A stretch of DNA of 15,392 bases from Bacillota bacterium (GTDB taxonomy: Bacteria; Bacillota; Clostridia; Lachnospirales; CAG-274), in the NCBI GenBank assembly GCA_017627115.1, contig JAGAHK010000222.1:1-15392 (forward strand), written 5' to 3'. The notes under the pieces were generated by a model. It was not told the origin of the DNA. It was given only the letters and a program-made list of their open reading frames with translations, and made no database searches. The position numbers were made by a program, and so were the translations under genes. Shown one piece after another: positions 6,687-13,625 of the stretch (positions within the stretch are counted from its first letter, which is position 1; the number at the start of each line of letters is the position of its first letter).

Positions 6687-7265
6687 ATGAAAAAATTGTT
6701 TTTAGCTATTGCGGCGGTAATGCTGCTTGCGGGCTGCGGTTCGCCCAAAACGCAAAACACGGCACAGAGACCTGCGGCAAATAATGCCCCTGCGGCAAAC
6801 GAAACACCTGCGGCAAATGAAGTCCCCGCAGAAACATATGATACAGTCGAAAGCGGCAGCTCTATGTGGGCCGACGGCAGGCTCGGCTCAATGGGCATGA
6901 CGGTACTCGATATAGACAATGACGGCACGGAGGAACTTATGCTGCTTGATCCCGGTCCGTCATCGGGCGAATTCAAGCTTATGATAACGGCAGTGCAGAA
7001 TGACAGCAATTATGCGGTGAAATATCAGACTGTTTACAAATCGGCGATCTGCAAGGTCGATTTTGTGGAAAGAAACGGCAAAACAATGCTTGAATACCGC
7101 CGATATATGGCGGAAAAGGATTTTGAGGGCAGTCATTACGAAGACCCGACTTTCTTTGACACACCCCATTATTTTGATATAGCGCTTGAAAATGGTAATA
7201 TAATGCTGACCGAAAACGGCGAACCGTTTTCAAAGATCGCAGTTGTACCTGCGGTAAAGCAGTAA
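6687..7265 (+). CDS. Lipoprotein with DxDxDG motif
   Basis: A 192-aa exported lipoprotein. The signal peptide MKKLFLAIAAVMLLAGC ends in a lipobox (LLAGC) with the lipid-carrying Cys at 17. Residues 18-50 are a Pro/Ala/Asn linker with three hexapeptide repeats (PAANNA, PAANET, PAANEV). The remaining domain contains VLDIDNDGTEELMLLD (73-88), whose Asp75, Asp77, Asp79, Gly80 and Glu83 match calcium-binding DxDxDG loops of the dockerin/FG-GAP type; typically such a segment is one blade or loop of a larger beta domain. Beyond that I recognise no family. No convincing ribosome site precedes the ATG. It lies between two glycosyltransferase genes, so a role at the outer face of the membrane in polymer assembly or sensing is possible but is only inferred from position. 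Confidence 0.85.
   Translation: MKKLFLAIAAVMLLAGCGSPKTQNTAQRPAANNAPAANETPAANEVPAETYDTVESGSSMWADGRLGSMGMTVLDIDNDGTEELMLLDPGPSSGEFKLMITAVQNDSNYAVKYQTVYKSAICKVDFVERNGKTMLEYRRYMAEKDFEGSHYEDPTFFDTPHYFDIALENGNIMLTENGEPFSKIAVVPAVKQ
6771..6824 (+). repeat. 18-bp tandem repeat, three units, in the lipoprotein linker
   Basis: Units at 6771-6788, 6789-6806 and 6807-6824 all start CCTGCGGCAAA and encode the PAANxx hexapeptides; a degenerate fourth unit starts at 6825. In-frame length variation between strains would only change linker length. Confidence 0.8.
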
Positions 7266-7301
7266 GCGGCATTTTGAACAAATACCTTTGGAGGTAACAG
7301 G

Positions 7302-8441
7302 GTGAAGATACTTCATTTTATCAGCGGCGGCGATACGGGCGGCGCAAAATCCCACGTTTTATCGCTGCTTGACAGTTTAAGAAAAAAGAATATCAATGTT
7401 GAACTGCTTTGTGTAATGGAAGGCATTTTCACCGAGGAAGCACGCGAAATGGGTATACCCGTGACTATTATACCGCAGGTGAAACGCTGGGATGTTTCGG
7501 TCATCAAAAAGATAAAGCAGTTTATCATGGACAGCGGCTGCGATCTTGTGCATTGTCACGGCGCGAGGGCAAATTATATCGCACTGTTTATTATGAACAG
7601 TATAAACGTGCCTATGGTAACGACCCTGCACAGCGATTATAAGCTTGACTTTGCGGGCAATTTCAAGAAAAATCTTATTTTTACGCCCATAAATGCGTTT
7701 GCTCTGCGCAGATTTAAGCATATACTCACGGTGACAAACGCTTTTCGCAAAATGCTTATAGACCGCGGCTTTAAAGAAGAAAGGCTCAATGTCATCTACA
7801 ACGGCATTGATTTTTCAAAGGATATATCGAGCCTGACCAAAGCGGAGTTTTTGGAGCATTTCGGTATCGAATATACCGAAAACACGGTTTTTGTCGGCAT
7901 TGCGGCAAGGTTTGACGCGGTAAAGGGCGTAAATGTATTTTTGGACGGTGCGAAGCTTTTTTGCGAAAAGGTGCTGCCCGATGCGGATATATGCTTCCTT
8001 GTTCCGGGTTCGGGCGAGTTTGAGGAGGAGTATAATAACTTTGTTGCGGACAACGGTCTGACAAAGGTGCATCTTCTCGGACAGATACACGATGAAAAGC
8101 TGATGAACGGTTTTTATAACGCCGTTGATATAAACTGTCTTACCTCTTTTTCCGAAAGTTTCCCTTATGCGCTTTTAGAGGGCGCAAGGGCAGGCAAAGC
8201 CACGGTCGCCACTGCGGTCGGCGGAATAGTCGAGATGATAGAGGACAGGAAAGACGGCTGCCTGATAGAGTCGGGCGACAGCTCGGCGCTTGCCGCGGCA
8301 TTTAAAACATTGTACGAAAACAAGCCTCTGCGCGAACAGTACGGAAAGGCGTTTTACGAAAAGGCAAAGGCGCATTTTTCCGTAGAGAGCATGGCGCAGA
8401 CGCATATAGATATATACAAAAAAATCATAAACGAAAGATGA
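7302..8441 (+). CDS. GT4 family glycosyltransferase (second of the locus)
   Basis: A 379-aa retaining-type glycosyltransferase with GT-B fold. The N-terminal acceptor domain starts MKILHFISGGDTGGAKSHV, with the glycine loop of GT4 enzymes, and contains DLVHCHGARANY (81-92). The donor domain has GIAARFDAVKGVNVFLDG (199-216), VPGSGEFEE (234-242) and SESFPYALLEGARAGKATVAT (284-304), in which Glu285 and Glu293 form the family's E-x7-E pair. The GTG start at 7302 is set by a strong GGAGG (7290-7294) with 7 bases of spacing. It probably extends the lipid-linked repeat on the cytosolic face of the membrane. The next gene overlaps its stop region with a ribosome site, so the two are translated together. 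Donor sugar unknown. Confidence 0.9.
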   Translation: MKILHFISGGDTGGAKSHVLSLLDSLRKKNINVELLCVMEGIFTEEAREMGIPVTIIPQVKRWDVSVIKKIKQFIMDSGCDLVHCHGARANYIALFIMNSINVPMVTTLHSDYKLDFAGNFKKNLIFTPINAFALRRFKHILTVTNAFRKMLIDRGFKEERLNVIYNGIDFSKDISSLTKAEFLEHFGIEYTENTVFVGIAARFDAVKGVNVFLDGAKLFCEKVLPDADICFLVPGSGEFEEEYNNFVADNGLTKVHLLGQIHDEKLMNGFYNAVDINCLTSFSESFPYALLEGARAGKATVATAVGGIVEMIEDRKDGCLIESGDSSALAAAFKTLYENKPLREQYGKAFYEKAKAHFSVESMAQTHIDIYKKIINER

Positions 8442-8451
8442 GGAATACAAA

Positions 8452-9066
8452 ATGAAAATTATTGACAACAAAGGCAGAATATTGGGCAAACTTAATATTG
8501 TGGACTTATTTGTGCTTTTGGTGATAGTTGCCCTTGCTGCGGCTGTTATCTACAAAAAGACATCGAGCCGTGTAAACACACCCGGTGTGGGTGCGGATGC
8601 GGCAGATCAATACTGCTATGTAACACTTTACTGCAACCAGATGGTGCCCGAGGTCAGCAAGACCATAAGCATAGGCGACCATATGGTGGCAAACGGCAAA
8701 TACACCAATGCCGAAATAGTTGCCGTAAACGAGCAGCCTGCGGCATATGTCGGCTATGACGACAGCGGCAAGGCTGTATTGAGCCAGCATCCCTTATGGA
8801 AAGATGTTACGGTCGTTATCAAGGAAAAGATAAGCCCCAACAGTGTTATCTTAAAGGTCGGCGAGCAGGAAGTGCGTGTCGGCTACCAGTATATTTTCAA
8901 AACACAGCGCGTTGAAAGCGGCGCAAAGATAAGAAGAGTGGAGTTTGAAAACGAGCTTTCGGCTGATGTTATCGACAAACTCAACAGCGGCAAGGTGCCC
9001 GAGGAATATCTCCTTCCCGCAACACAGGCACCCGCTGCCGAAGCTGCACCCGCTGCGGAAAATTAA
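8452..9066 (+). CDS. DUF4330 family membrane-anchored protein
   Basis: A 204-aa protein with the DUF4330 signature start, MKIIDNKGRILGKLNIVDLFVLL, in which a short cytosolic head (IIDNKGRILGKLN) leads into one membrane helix at about residues 17-35; the rest would be outside. The outer domain (about 50-170) is a mixed alpha/beta region. The last 20 or so residues (PATQAPAAEAAPAAEN) are a low-complexity Pro/Ala/Glu tail. The family has no established function that I know of, but I associate it with polysaccharide loci in Clostridia and cyanobacteria. The ribosome site AGGA overlaps the stop of the previous gene, and its own stop is followed 9 bases later by the Wzy-like gene, so it belongs firmly to this operon and may assist export or polymerisation. 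Confidence 0.82.
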   Translation: MKIIDNKGRILGKLNIVDLFVLLVIVALAAAVIYKKTSSRVNTPGVGADAADQYCYVTLYCNQMVPEVSKTISIGDHMVANGKYTNAEIVAVNEQPAAYVGYDDSGKAVLSQHPLWKDVTVVIKEKISPNSVILKVGEQEVRVGYQYIFKTQRVESGAKIRRVEFENELSADVIDKLNSGKVPEEYLLPATQAPAAEAAPAAEN

Positions 9067-9075
9067 GGTGATCTT

Positions 9076-10824
9076 ATGAACATTTTAAAAGGCAGCCTTA
9101 TTTATAAGTTCTGCATATTGTTTGCGCATATGTACAAAAAAAGTACATTGGCAAAATGTATCGGAAAAATAGCGCAGGTATGCAAAAACAGCGTTTTTTA
9201 TAAGGTTTGCAGAAGTTATTTCAACAAAAGATGCTTTTTTGAATACAGCTTGATATACCGTTTTATGGCGGTTGTTTCAAAGCACGTCAATATTTTTATG
9301 CGTGCACTCGGAGTTTGGCTGAACAAGCTTTTCCGCGGCAGTATTTTTGTACGCGCGGTGCGTAATTTTACGGAATACGGCTTTGGTGTCATTGCTGTGG
9401 CGATAGCATTGTTCGGCGTAGTCATAGGTGCGGTTTTGAGCCTTGTTTTCGGTATATCGGGCATTGCGGCGAATATCGTTATCGTTATGGCGGTCTGCGC
9501 CCTTATCGCGGCTGCGGGAATAGTGCTGCATAACTACATCTGGGGACTTTATATCCTCTCGGGCTATGCGGTGGTGGACTATGTCCTGCGTACCTTTGTT
9601 TCCGCGTTTGCGGGCATATGGGACGAGGCGTTCTTTCTCGGTCTTGTCTGCCTCTGCCTGTGGAAATGGGCTGTGCATAACCGCGACTGCAAGGGCGTTG
9701 TGTTCTCACCTATGGATATACCCATTTTCGGCTTTATCGCAACAATGGTATTTGTTTACCTTGTCAATTCGCCCGACCCCGTTATCGCTTTGGAGGGTCT
9801 GCGTGTTATAATACAGTATGTTTTGTGGTACTATGTGGCTGTGCGCCTTATCAAAAACAAGAGAAAGGCAGTATCCGTTTCAAAGATATTTGCCCTTATA
9901 GTCGGCGTTATGGCGCTGCACGGCATATTACAGTTCATTATCGGTGTTGAAATGCCTGCGGGCTGGGTCGATCAGAACGAGGCGGGTGTGAGAACAAGGG
10001 TCTATTCCATTCTCACAAGCCCCAATATTTTCGGCTCCCTGCTCACTCTCGGCGCGCCCGTGGCTTTGGGCATAGCATTCGGTGAAAGGCGCAGAAGCAA
10101 ACAGCTTTTCTACTTCGGTATCGCCTGCGCGATGATAATGAGCCTGCTCTTTACATTCTCACGCGGCGCGTGGATAGGCTTTGCCGTTGCGTTTGCGGTC
10201 TATGTGCTTATAAAGGACAAGCGTCTGCTTATCCCGGGTATTGTGGCAGCTGTTATCGTGGTCGTTGCCGTGCCCAGCGTAGGCAACAGAATAACCTATA
10301 TGTTAAGCCCCGAATATATCGAATCGAGTTTGAGGGGCGGACGTCTTGTGCGCTGGATAACGGGCGCAAGGATACTGAGCTTTTTCCCGACTTTCGGTGT
10401 CGGTCTCGGTCACTTCGGCGGTGCGGTAGCTATGAATCACGGGCTCTCCACACTGCTTGACGGCGAATATACCGAAACTTTCTATATGGATAATAACTAC
10501 CTTAAAATAGCCGTTGAAACGGGTATCGTGGGTATAACTGCCATGCTTGCGCTGATGTACTGCGTTATAATAAACAGTCTGCGCACCGTGAGCATGCAGA
10601 AAGAAAAACGTATGAAAGAACTTACAACAGGCATAACCGCAGGCTTGACGGGTGTTATAGTGCATAACTGCGTTGAGAATGTGTTTGAAGTGCCGCTGAT
10701 GTGTACAGTCTTCTGGCTGTTCGTGGGCGTGATAATGTCCGTATGGTATAATGAACACAAAAGAAGACAAAGAACGTATAAAAGACTAAAGGGTACAGTC
10801 GTTTTGAATGTACCGGAAAAATAA
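9076..10824 (+). CDS. O-antigen ligase/polymerase-like (Wzy_C) membrane protein
   Basis: A 582-aa multi-spanning protein likely to polymerise or ligate lipid-linked oligosaccharides on the outer face of the membrane. Roughly 11-13 hydrophobic segments run from residue 102 to 556. The Wzy_C region includes SILTSPNIFGSLLTLGAPVALG (311-332), LLFTFSRGAWIGFA (357-370) and a large extracytoplasmic loop (about 403-475) with FPTFGVGLGHFGG (437-449). SRGAWIG is a hallmark of the family. Before the first membrane helix is a basic, probably amphipathic N-terminal region of about 100 residues that looks like two diverged copies of one unit: SLIYKF at 7-12 and SLIYRF at 58-63, with NSVFYKVCRSYF and GSIFVRAVRNFT near the ends of the two copies. 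The ribosome site AAGGTG overlaps the stop of the DUF4330 gene. Polymerase versus ligase cannot be settled from sequence. Confidence 0.85.
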   Translation: MNILKGSLIYKFCILFAHMYKKSTLAKCIGKIAQVCKNSVFYKVCRSYFNKRCFFEYSLIYRFMAVVSKHVNIFMRALGVWLNKLFRGSIFVRAVRNFTEYGFGVIAVAIALFGVVIGAVLSLVFGISGIAANIVIVMAVCALIAAAGIVLHNYIWGLYILSGYAVVDYVLRTFVSAFAGIWDEAFFLGLVCLCLWKWAVHNRDCKGVVFSPMDIPIFGFIATMVFVYLVNSPDPVIALEGLRVIIQYVLWYYVAVRLIKNKRKAVSVSKIFALIVGVMALHGILQFIIGVEMPAGWVDQNEAGVRTRVYSILTSPNIFGSLLTLGAPVALGIAFGERRRSKQLFYFGIACAMIMSLLFTFSRGAWIGFAVAFAVYVLIKDKRLLIPGIVAAVIVVVAVPSVGNRITYMLSPEYIESSLRGGRLVRWITGARILSFFPTFGVGLGHFGGAVAMNHGLSTLLDGEYTETFYMDNNYLKIAVETGIVGITAMLALMYCVIINSLRTVSMQKEKRMKELTTGITAGLTGVIVHNCVENVFEVPLMCTVFWLFVGVIMSVWYNEHKRRQRTYKRLKGTVVLNVPEK

Positions 10825-10869
10825 AAATGAGGTAGATCAATTCTTACCCACACAAAAGAGGAAACCGAA

Positions 10870-11982
10870 TTGAGCAAAACAACAAAGCTTTTGATAGCGG
10901 GCTATCACGGGTTTGGCAACTGCGGTGACGAGGCTATTTTGCAGGCGATGGTGAAAAATATCCGCGCCCTGTCTCCCGACCTTGACATAACCGCCCTTTC
11001 CAATAAGCCCGAATTTACCAAAACAGAATATAAAGTTGCATCCGTTCAGCGCTTTAACCTGTTCGCGGTGCTCGGCGCTATCCTTAAAAGCGATGTTGTT
11101 TTAAGCGGCGGCGGCACTCTTTTGCAGGACGGCACAAGCACGCGCTCTTTGCTCTACTACCTGAGCATAATAAAGACCGCAAAGCTTTTCGGCAAAAAGG
11201 TTATGGTCTATGCAAACGGCATAGGTCCCGTCAACGGCGCACGCAACAGGAAACTTGTGAAGTCCGTGCTGAAAAGTGTGGATGTTATCACACTGCGTGA
11301 AAAGCTTTCCGAAGCCGATCTGCGCAGTATCGGTGTTGACAGACCCGATATAACGGTTACTGCCGACCCTGCATTCACTCTTGAATCCGTTAGCGATGAA
11401 CGCGCAAGGGAAATACTCAAAAACGAGGGTGTCCCGACAGATAAACGAATGGTCGGTGTATCCGTGCGCGCATGGAGCAAGGCGAAGTACGGAGATGATT
11501 TTGTCACAAAACTTGCGGAAGTCTGCGACTCGCTTGTCAAAAAAGGCAGCACAGTCGTTCTTTTGCCTATGGAATATCCGCGCGATCTTGAGATCTCGCA
11601 GAAACTTATAGATAATATGACCGAAAAGGCTTATATGATAAAAAACCGCTGCACACCGTCCGAGATACTCGGTCTTGTGGGCTGTTTCGACCTTATGATA
11701 AGTATGCGCCTGCATACGCTTATTTTCGCGGCGGTCAAAAATGTACCTATGCTCGGTGTTATCTATGACCCGAAAGTGGAGTACTACTTACAGGAACTCG
11801 ATATGCCCGAAGCGGGAGATGTGCGCACAAAACGCCTTAACAGCGGGGAAATAACCGCAAAAGCAAATGATGTGCTTGCAAATATAGAGGAATATAAGGC
11901 AAAACTTAAAGTCCGCGCCGACCTTATGAGCGATAAGGCAAGGGAAAACGACAGGATATTGCTGGAACTGATAAACAGGTGA
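10870..11982 (+). CDS. csaB: Polysaccharide pyruvyl transferase CsaB
   Basis: CsaB transfers pyruvate from phosphoenolpyruvate as a 4,6-ketal onto ManNAc of the lipid-linked secondary cell-wall polymer; the pyruvylated sugar is the anchor for SLH-domain proteins in several Firmicutes. The 370-aa product has the family's GT-B-like plan: GYHGFGNCGDEAIL (11-24), VVLSGGGTLLQD (76-87), MVYANGIGPV (112-121), VTADPAFTL (163-171), GVSVRAWSK (196-204), and MISMRLHTLIFAA (276-288). The start is TTG at 10870, chosen because AGAGGA lies 8 bases before it and because MSKTTKLLIAGYHG gives the usual short N-terminus. The stop overlaps the ribosome site of the following gene. No SLH-domain protein is encoded in the window. 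Confidence 0.92.
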   Translation: MSKTTKLLIAGYHGFGNCGDEAILQAMVKNIRALSPDLDITALSNKPEFTKTEYKVASVQRFNLFAVLGAILKSDVVLSGGGTLLQDGTSTRSLLYYLSIIKTAKLFGKKVMVYANGIGPVNGARNRKLVKSVLKSVDVITLREKLSEADLRSIGVDRPDITVTADPAFTLESVSDERAREILKNEGVPTDKRMVGVSVRAWSKAKYGDDFVTKLAEVCDSLVKKGSTVVLLPMEYPRDLEISQKLIDNMTEKAYMIKNRCTPSEILGLVGCFDLMISMRLHTLIFAAVKNVPMLGVIYDPKVEYYLQELDMPEAGDVRTKRLNSGEITAKANDVLANIEEYKAKLKVRADLMSDKARENDRILLELINR

Positions 11983-11989
11983 TGCAAAA

Positions 11990-12376
11990 GTGGAAAAACC
12001 GAAAAAATCAGTTAAACCGTTAAAGATATTTGTAATATTGTCGGTTATATGCTTTCTGTTTGTGCTTTCCATTCCTGTATTGAAATATTGGGACAGGGAA
12101 GCGGCTTTCAGAGAAAAGACCGCCATTACGGAGGTTTATTGGGCTGCACAGGGGTATCTTGATGACGGCAGCAAAAAAGGCGTCAAAATAACAAGTCTGA
12201 CCTGTGAAGATATTGTAAGGGCGGGCTATTTGACCCAAACTCCGAAAGAAGCGCTTGGAATTAAAAATTTTGAGATAAAAATAACCGAGATAGACGGCAA
12301 GCCGAGTGTAGAATATGTCAAGTCAAAGAAACATACTTATATAGGCGTGGAATCGGGAGAGTTTGACAGTTGGTAA
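11990..12376 (+). CDS. Small membrane-anchored pilin-like protein A
   Basis: A 128-aa protein with a basic N-terminus (MEKPKKSVKPLK), one membrane helix (about 12-31) and a small extracytoplasmic domain. The helix continues beyond the membrane into a segment with AITEVYWAAQGYLDDG (45-60), then ITSLTCEDIVRAGYLTQTP (67-85) and a short beta-like C-terminal part. Pseudopilins of type II/IV systems have this plan: a long N-terminal helix, AAQxY, a 'DLxxxGYL' element and a small sheet. The prepilin cleavage motif (G followed by FTLIE) is absent. The GTG start has AGGTGA 7 bases upstream, overlapping the csaB stop. It is clearly related to the next gene. The pilin-fold reading is an inference; the family itself I cannot name. 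Confidence 0.72.
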   Translation: MEKPKKSVKPLKIFVILSVICFLFVLSIPVLKYWDREAAFREKTAITEVYWAAQGYLDDGSKKGVKITSLTCEDIVRAGYLTQTPKEALGIKNFEIKITEIDGKPSVEYVKSKKHTYIGVESGEFDSW

Positions 12377-12392
12377 AGGAGTTTTGACTAAC

Positions 12393-12770
12393 GTGAAAGA
12401 AAACCGTATAATTAAGAGGTCCGTAAATATAATAAAGGCTTTGTGTACGGCTTTTGCGGTTATTCTTTTATTGCTGTGGGCGGGTATCGAGATAAATCAC
12501 ACCTTTTTTGGCTATCCGTACCGCAATACGGCGGTGCAGGCAAGTCCGCGCGATAAAGCGGCAACGGTGTTTTCTGCCGCGCAGACTTATGTGGTGGACT
12601 ATTATAAAGAAAATGACGGCGCGATCTTGCAGTCTGTGACCTGCGCCGACCTTTACAACAGCGGGCTGCTCACCCGTATGCCCGATACGAATAATGTAAA
12701 TATTGTGATCGAAAAGGATATACCACAGGTGAAGTATGTGGAGTATGACAGCGTAAGGTATCCGGACTGA
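12393..12770 (+). CDS. Small membrane-anchored pilin-like protein B
   Basis: A 125-aa relative of the preceding protein. N-terminal helix and membrane segment at about residues 11-31, followed by a helix with AATVFSAAQTYVVDYY (56-71), then LQSVTCADLYNSGLLTRMP (79-97) and the C-terminal strand region VNIVIEKD and QVKYVEYDS. Conserved with its neighbour are AAQxY, S-x-T-C-x-D-(I/L), G-(Y/L)-L-T and the final VEY. I place the start at the GTG at 12393, because AAAGGAG (12375-12381) lies 11 bases before it; a TTG at 12384 is too close to that site. The ribosome site overlaps the stop of protein A. Like its neighbour it lacks a prepilin leader, so it would stay anchored by its helix. Function unknown; location between csaB and tagA suggests a role at the cell surface. 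Confidence 0.72.
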   Translation: MKENRIIKRSVNIIKALCTAFAVILLLLWAGIEINHTFFGYPYRNTAVQASPRDKAATVFSAAQTYVVDYYKENDGAILQSVTCADLYNSGLLTRMPDTNNVNIVIEKDIPQVKYVEYDSVRYPD

Positions 12771-12786
12771 ATACCAATAACTTATG

Positions 12787-12816
12787 GTTGAAGTATTTGC
12801 TTTTTTGTGTTATGAT
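12787..12816 (+). promoter_or_regulatory. Promoter for the exported-protein gene
   Basis: TTGAAG (12787-12792) and TATGAT (12811-12816) are 18 bases apart with TG-T before the -10. An alternative pair is TTGCTT (12796-12801) and TATTAT (12818-12823), 16 bases apart. Either puts the transcription start 30-40 bases before the ATG at 12862, which suggests that this gene can be expressed apart from the operon. Confidence 0.55.
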
Positions 12817-12861
12817 GTATTATACAAAAATGAAAATAACCTTTTTTGGGAGGAAATACAG

Positions 12862-13332
12862 ATGAAAAGAAGATTTATAGCCGGTATTGAGATATTTTTT
12901 GCTACGGCGGCTGTTTTAGCTACAGTTACCGCTTTCGGTGCGGCAGGCTCGGAGGACGATCCGCTTGTAAGCAAAAGCTATGTTGACGATAAAATAAATC
13001 AGGTGCTTGAAATAGTTAACGGCGGTTCCGTAAGCCTTGACAGCAGCGGCAGTGTGTCCGCTTCGGGCGCAAGCTATACCCCTGTTTACGCAAGTGTGGG
13101 ACAGGTAGTTCTCGGTGGCGAGGGTACGGAGATCATCCTGCGTTCGGGCAAGGGAAACATCTATATCACGGGTGCGGACGGTATTGTTGACTCAACAACG
13201 GGTCAGAACCTTACAAACGGCGATACTGCGACCAAAAACCATATGATGATAGTACCGCGTGACGACGGCCGCGGCGTTAAAGTTACGGAAGCTGCATGGT
13301 TCCTTATCAAAGGCGATTATACCATAGAATAA
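12862..13332 (+). CDS. Conserved-looking exported protein, function unknown
   Basis: A 156-aa protein with a signal peptide: MKRR, a hydrophobic stretch to about residue 25, and a likely cleavage after AFGA. The mature part starts with SEDDPLVSKSYVDDKINQVLEIV, a short helix that may be a coiled coil, then a Ser/Gly-rich linker (residues about 53-70), then a domain with VGQVVLGGEGTEIILRSGKG and IVPRDDGRGVKVTEAAWFLIKGDYTIE. I have seen this arrangement in secreted proteins of Clostridia near pyruvyltransferase loci, but know no function; this is memory and not a search result. The ATG at 12862 is fixed by GGGAGG (12848-12853), 8 bases upstream; extending the frame to 12784 would translate the promoter. 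The short repeat-like and glycine-rich C-terminal sheet suggests a wall-associated protein. Confidence 0.78.
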   Translation: MKRRFIAGIEIFFATAAVLATVTAFGAAGSEDDPLVSKSYVDDKINQVLEIVNGGSVSLDSSGSVSASGASYTPVYASVGQVVLGGEGTEIILRSGKGNIYITGADGIVDSTTGQNLTNGDTATKNHMMIVPRDDGRGVKVTEAAWFLIKGDYTIE

Positions 13333-13340
13333 CATTGTCC

Positions 13341-13362
13341 GGCGAAAAACAGGTTTTTCGCC
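13341..13362 (+). terminator. Terminator-like perfect hairpin after the exported-protein gene
   Basis: GGCGAAAAAC and GTTTTTCGCC are perfect 10-bp complements around an AG loop, starting 8 bases after the stop codon and followed by AATTTTG. Because the T-run lies mostly inside the arm, it would work less cleanly than a classical intrinsic terminator, and it can act in both directions. Confidence 0.5.
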
Positions 13363-13368
13363 AATTTT

Positions 13369-13521
13369 GCAGCCGTACTGCGCGCATTAGAGATACACTT
13401 GTACGTCTGTAAGGATTGCAAAATCAAGTTTTGCTCCTCGGCGAAAACGCGGTTATAGCGGCTGCGAACAAATTTGTTCGCGCCGTCCCTGCGGGATTTG
13501 TGCCTCTTGCAGAGGCACAAA
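13369..13521. repeat. Intergenic cluster of inverted repeats
   Basis: This is the noncoding stretch between the exported-protein gene and tagA. It holds GCAGCCG (13369-13375) facing CGGCTGC (13459-13465); a hairpin GCAAAA/TTTTGC (13418-13434); a perfect 18-bp palindrome (13464-13481); TCCC-TGC-GGGA (13486-13496); and a perfect 11-bp stem with a TGC loop (13497-13521). CGGCGAAAAC at 13439-13448 repeats the sequence of the hairpin at 13341, apart from one extra A there. No open frame explains it. It resembles a dispersed palindromic element, but a second copy is not in this window. Confidence 0.7.
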
Positions 13522-13571
13522 CAACCTGCGGATTTGAGTCTGCGACGCTGAAATGTTATAAAAATGGGGCA

Positions 13572-13607
13572 TTGACAACATAACGATATGTTTTTGTATT
13601 GTATACT
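13572..13607 (+). promoter_or_regulatory. Possible promoter for tagA
   Basis: A perfect TTGACA lies at 13572-13577. The -10 is ambiguous: TATTGT (13597-13602) gives a 19-base spacer and TATACT (13602-13607) gives 24. The ribosome site AGGAG (13615-13619) follows closely, so the leader would be very short. The spacing is not ideal. Confidence 0.4.
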
Positions 13608-13625
13608 GATATTGAGGAGAAAAAT

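Noticed and set aside
5471..7009. Long minus-strand open frame (512 codons) opposite the first glycosyltransferase and lipoprotein genes
   Set aside because: Its translation shows no domain, is rich in His, Tyr and Cys in the manner of antisense reading of coding DNA, and it crosses two convincing + strand genes.
12784..12861. Extended N-terminus for the exported protein from an ATG at 12784
   Set aside because: The segment contains the -10 and -35 elements, has no ribosome site, and would bury the signal peptide; GGGAGG fixes the start at 12862.
13333..13571. CRISPR array
   Set aside because: The repeats here are inverted, of different sequence and unevenly spaced; there is no direct repeat-spacer pattern.
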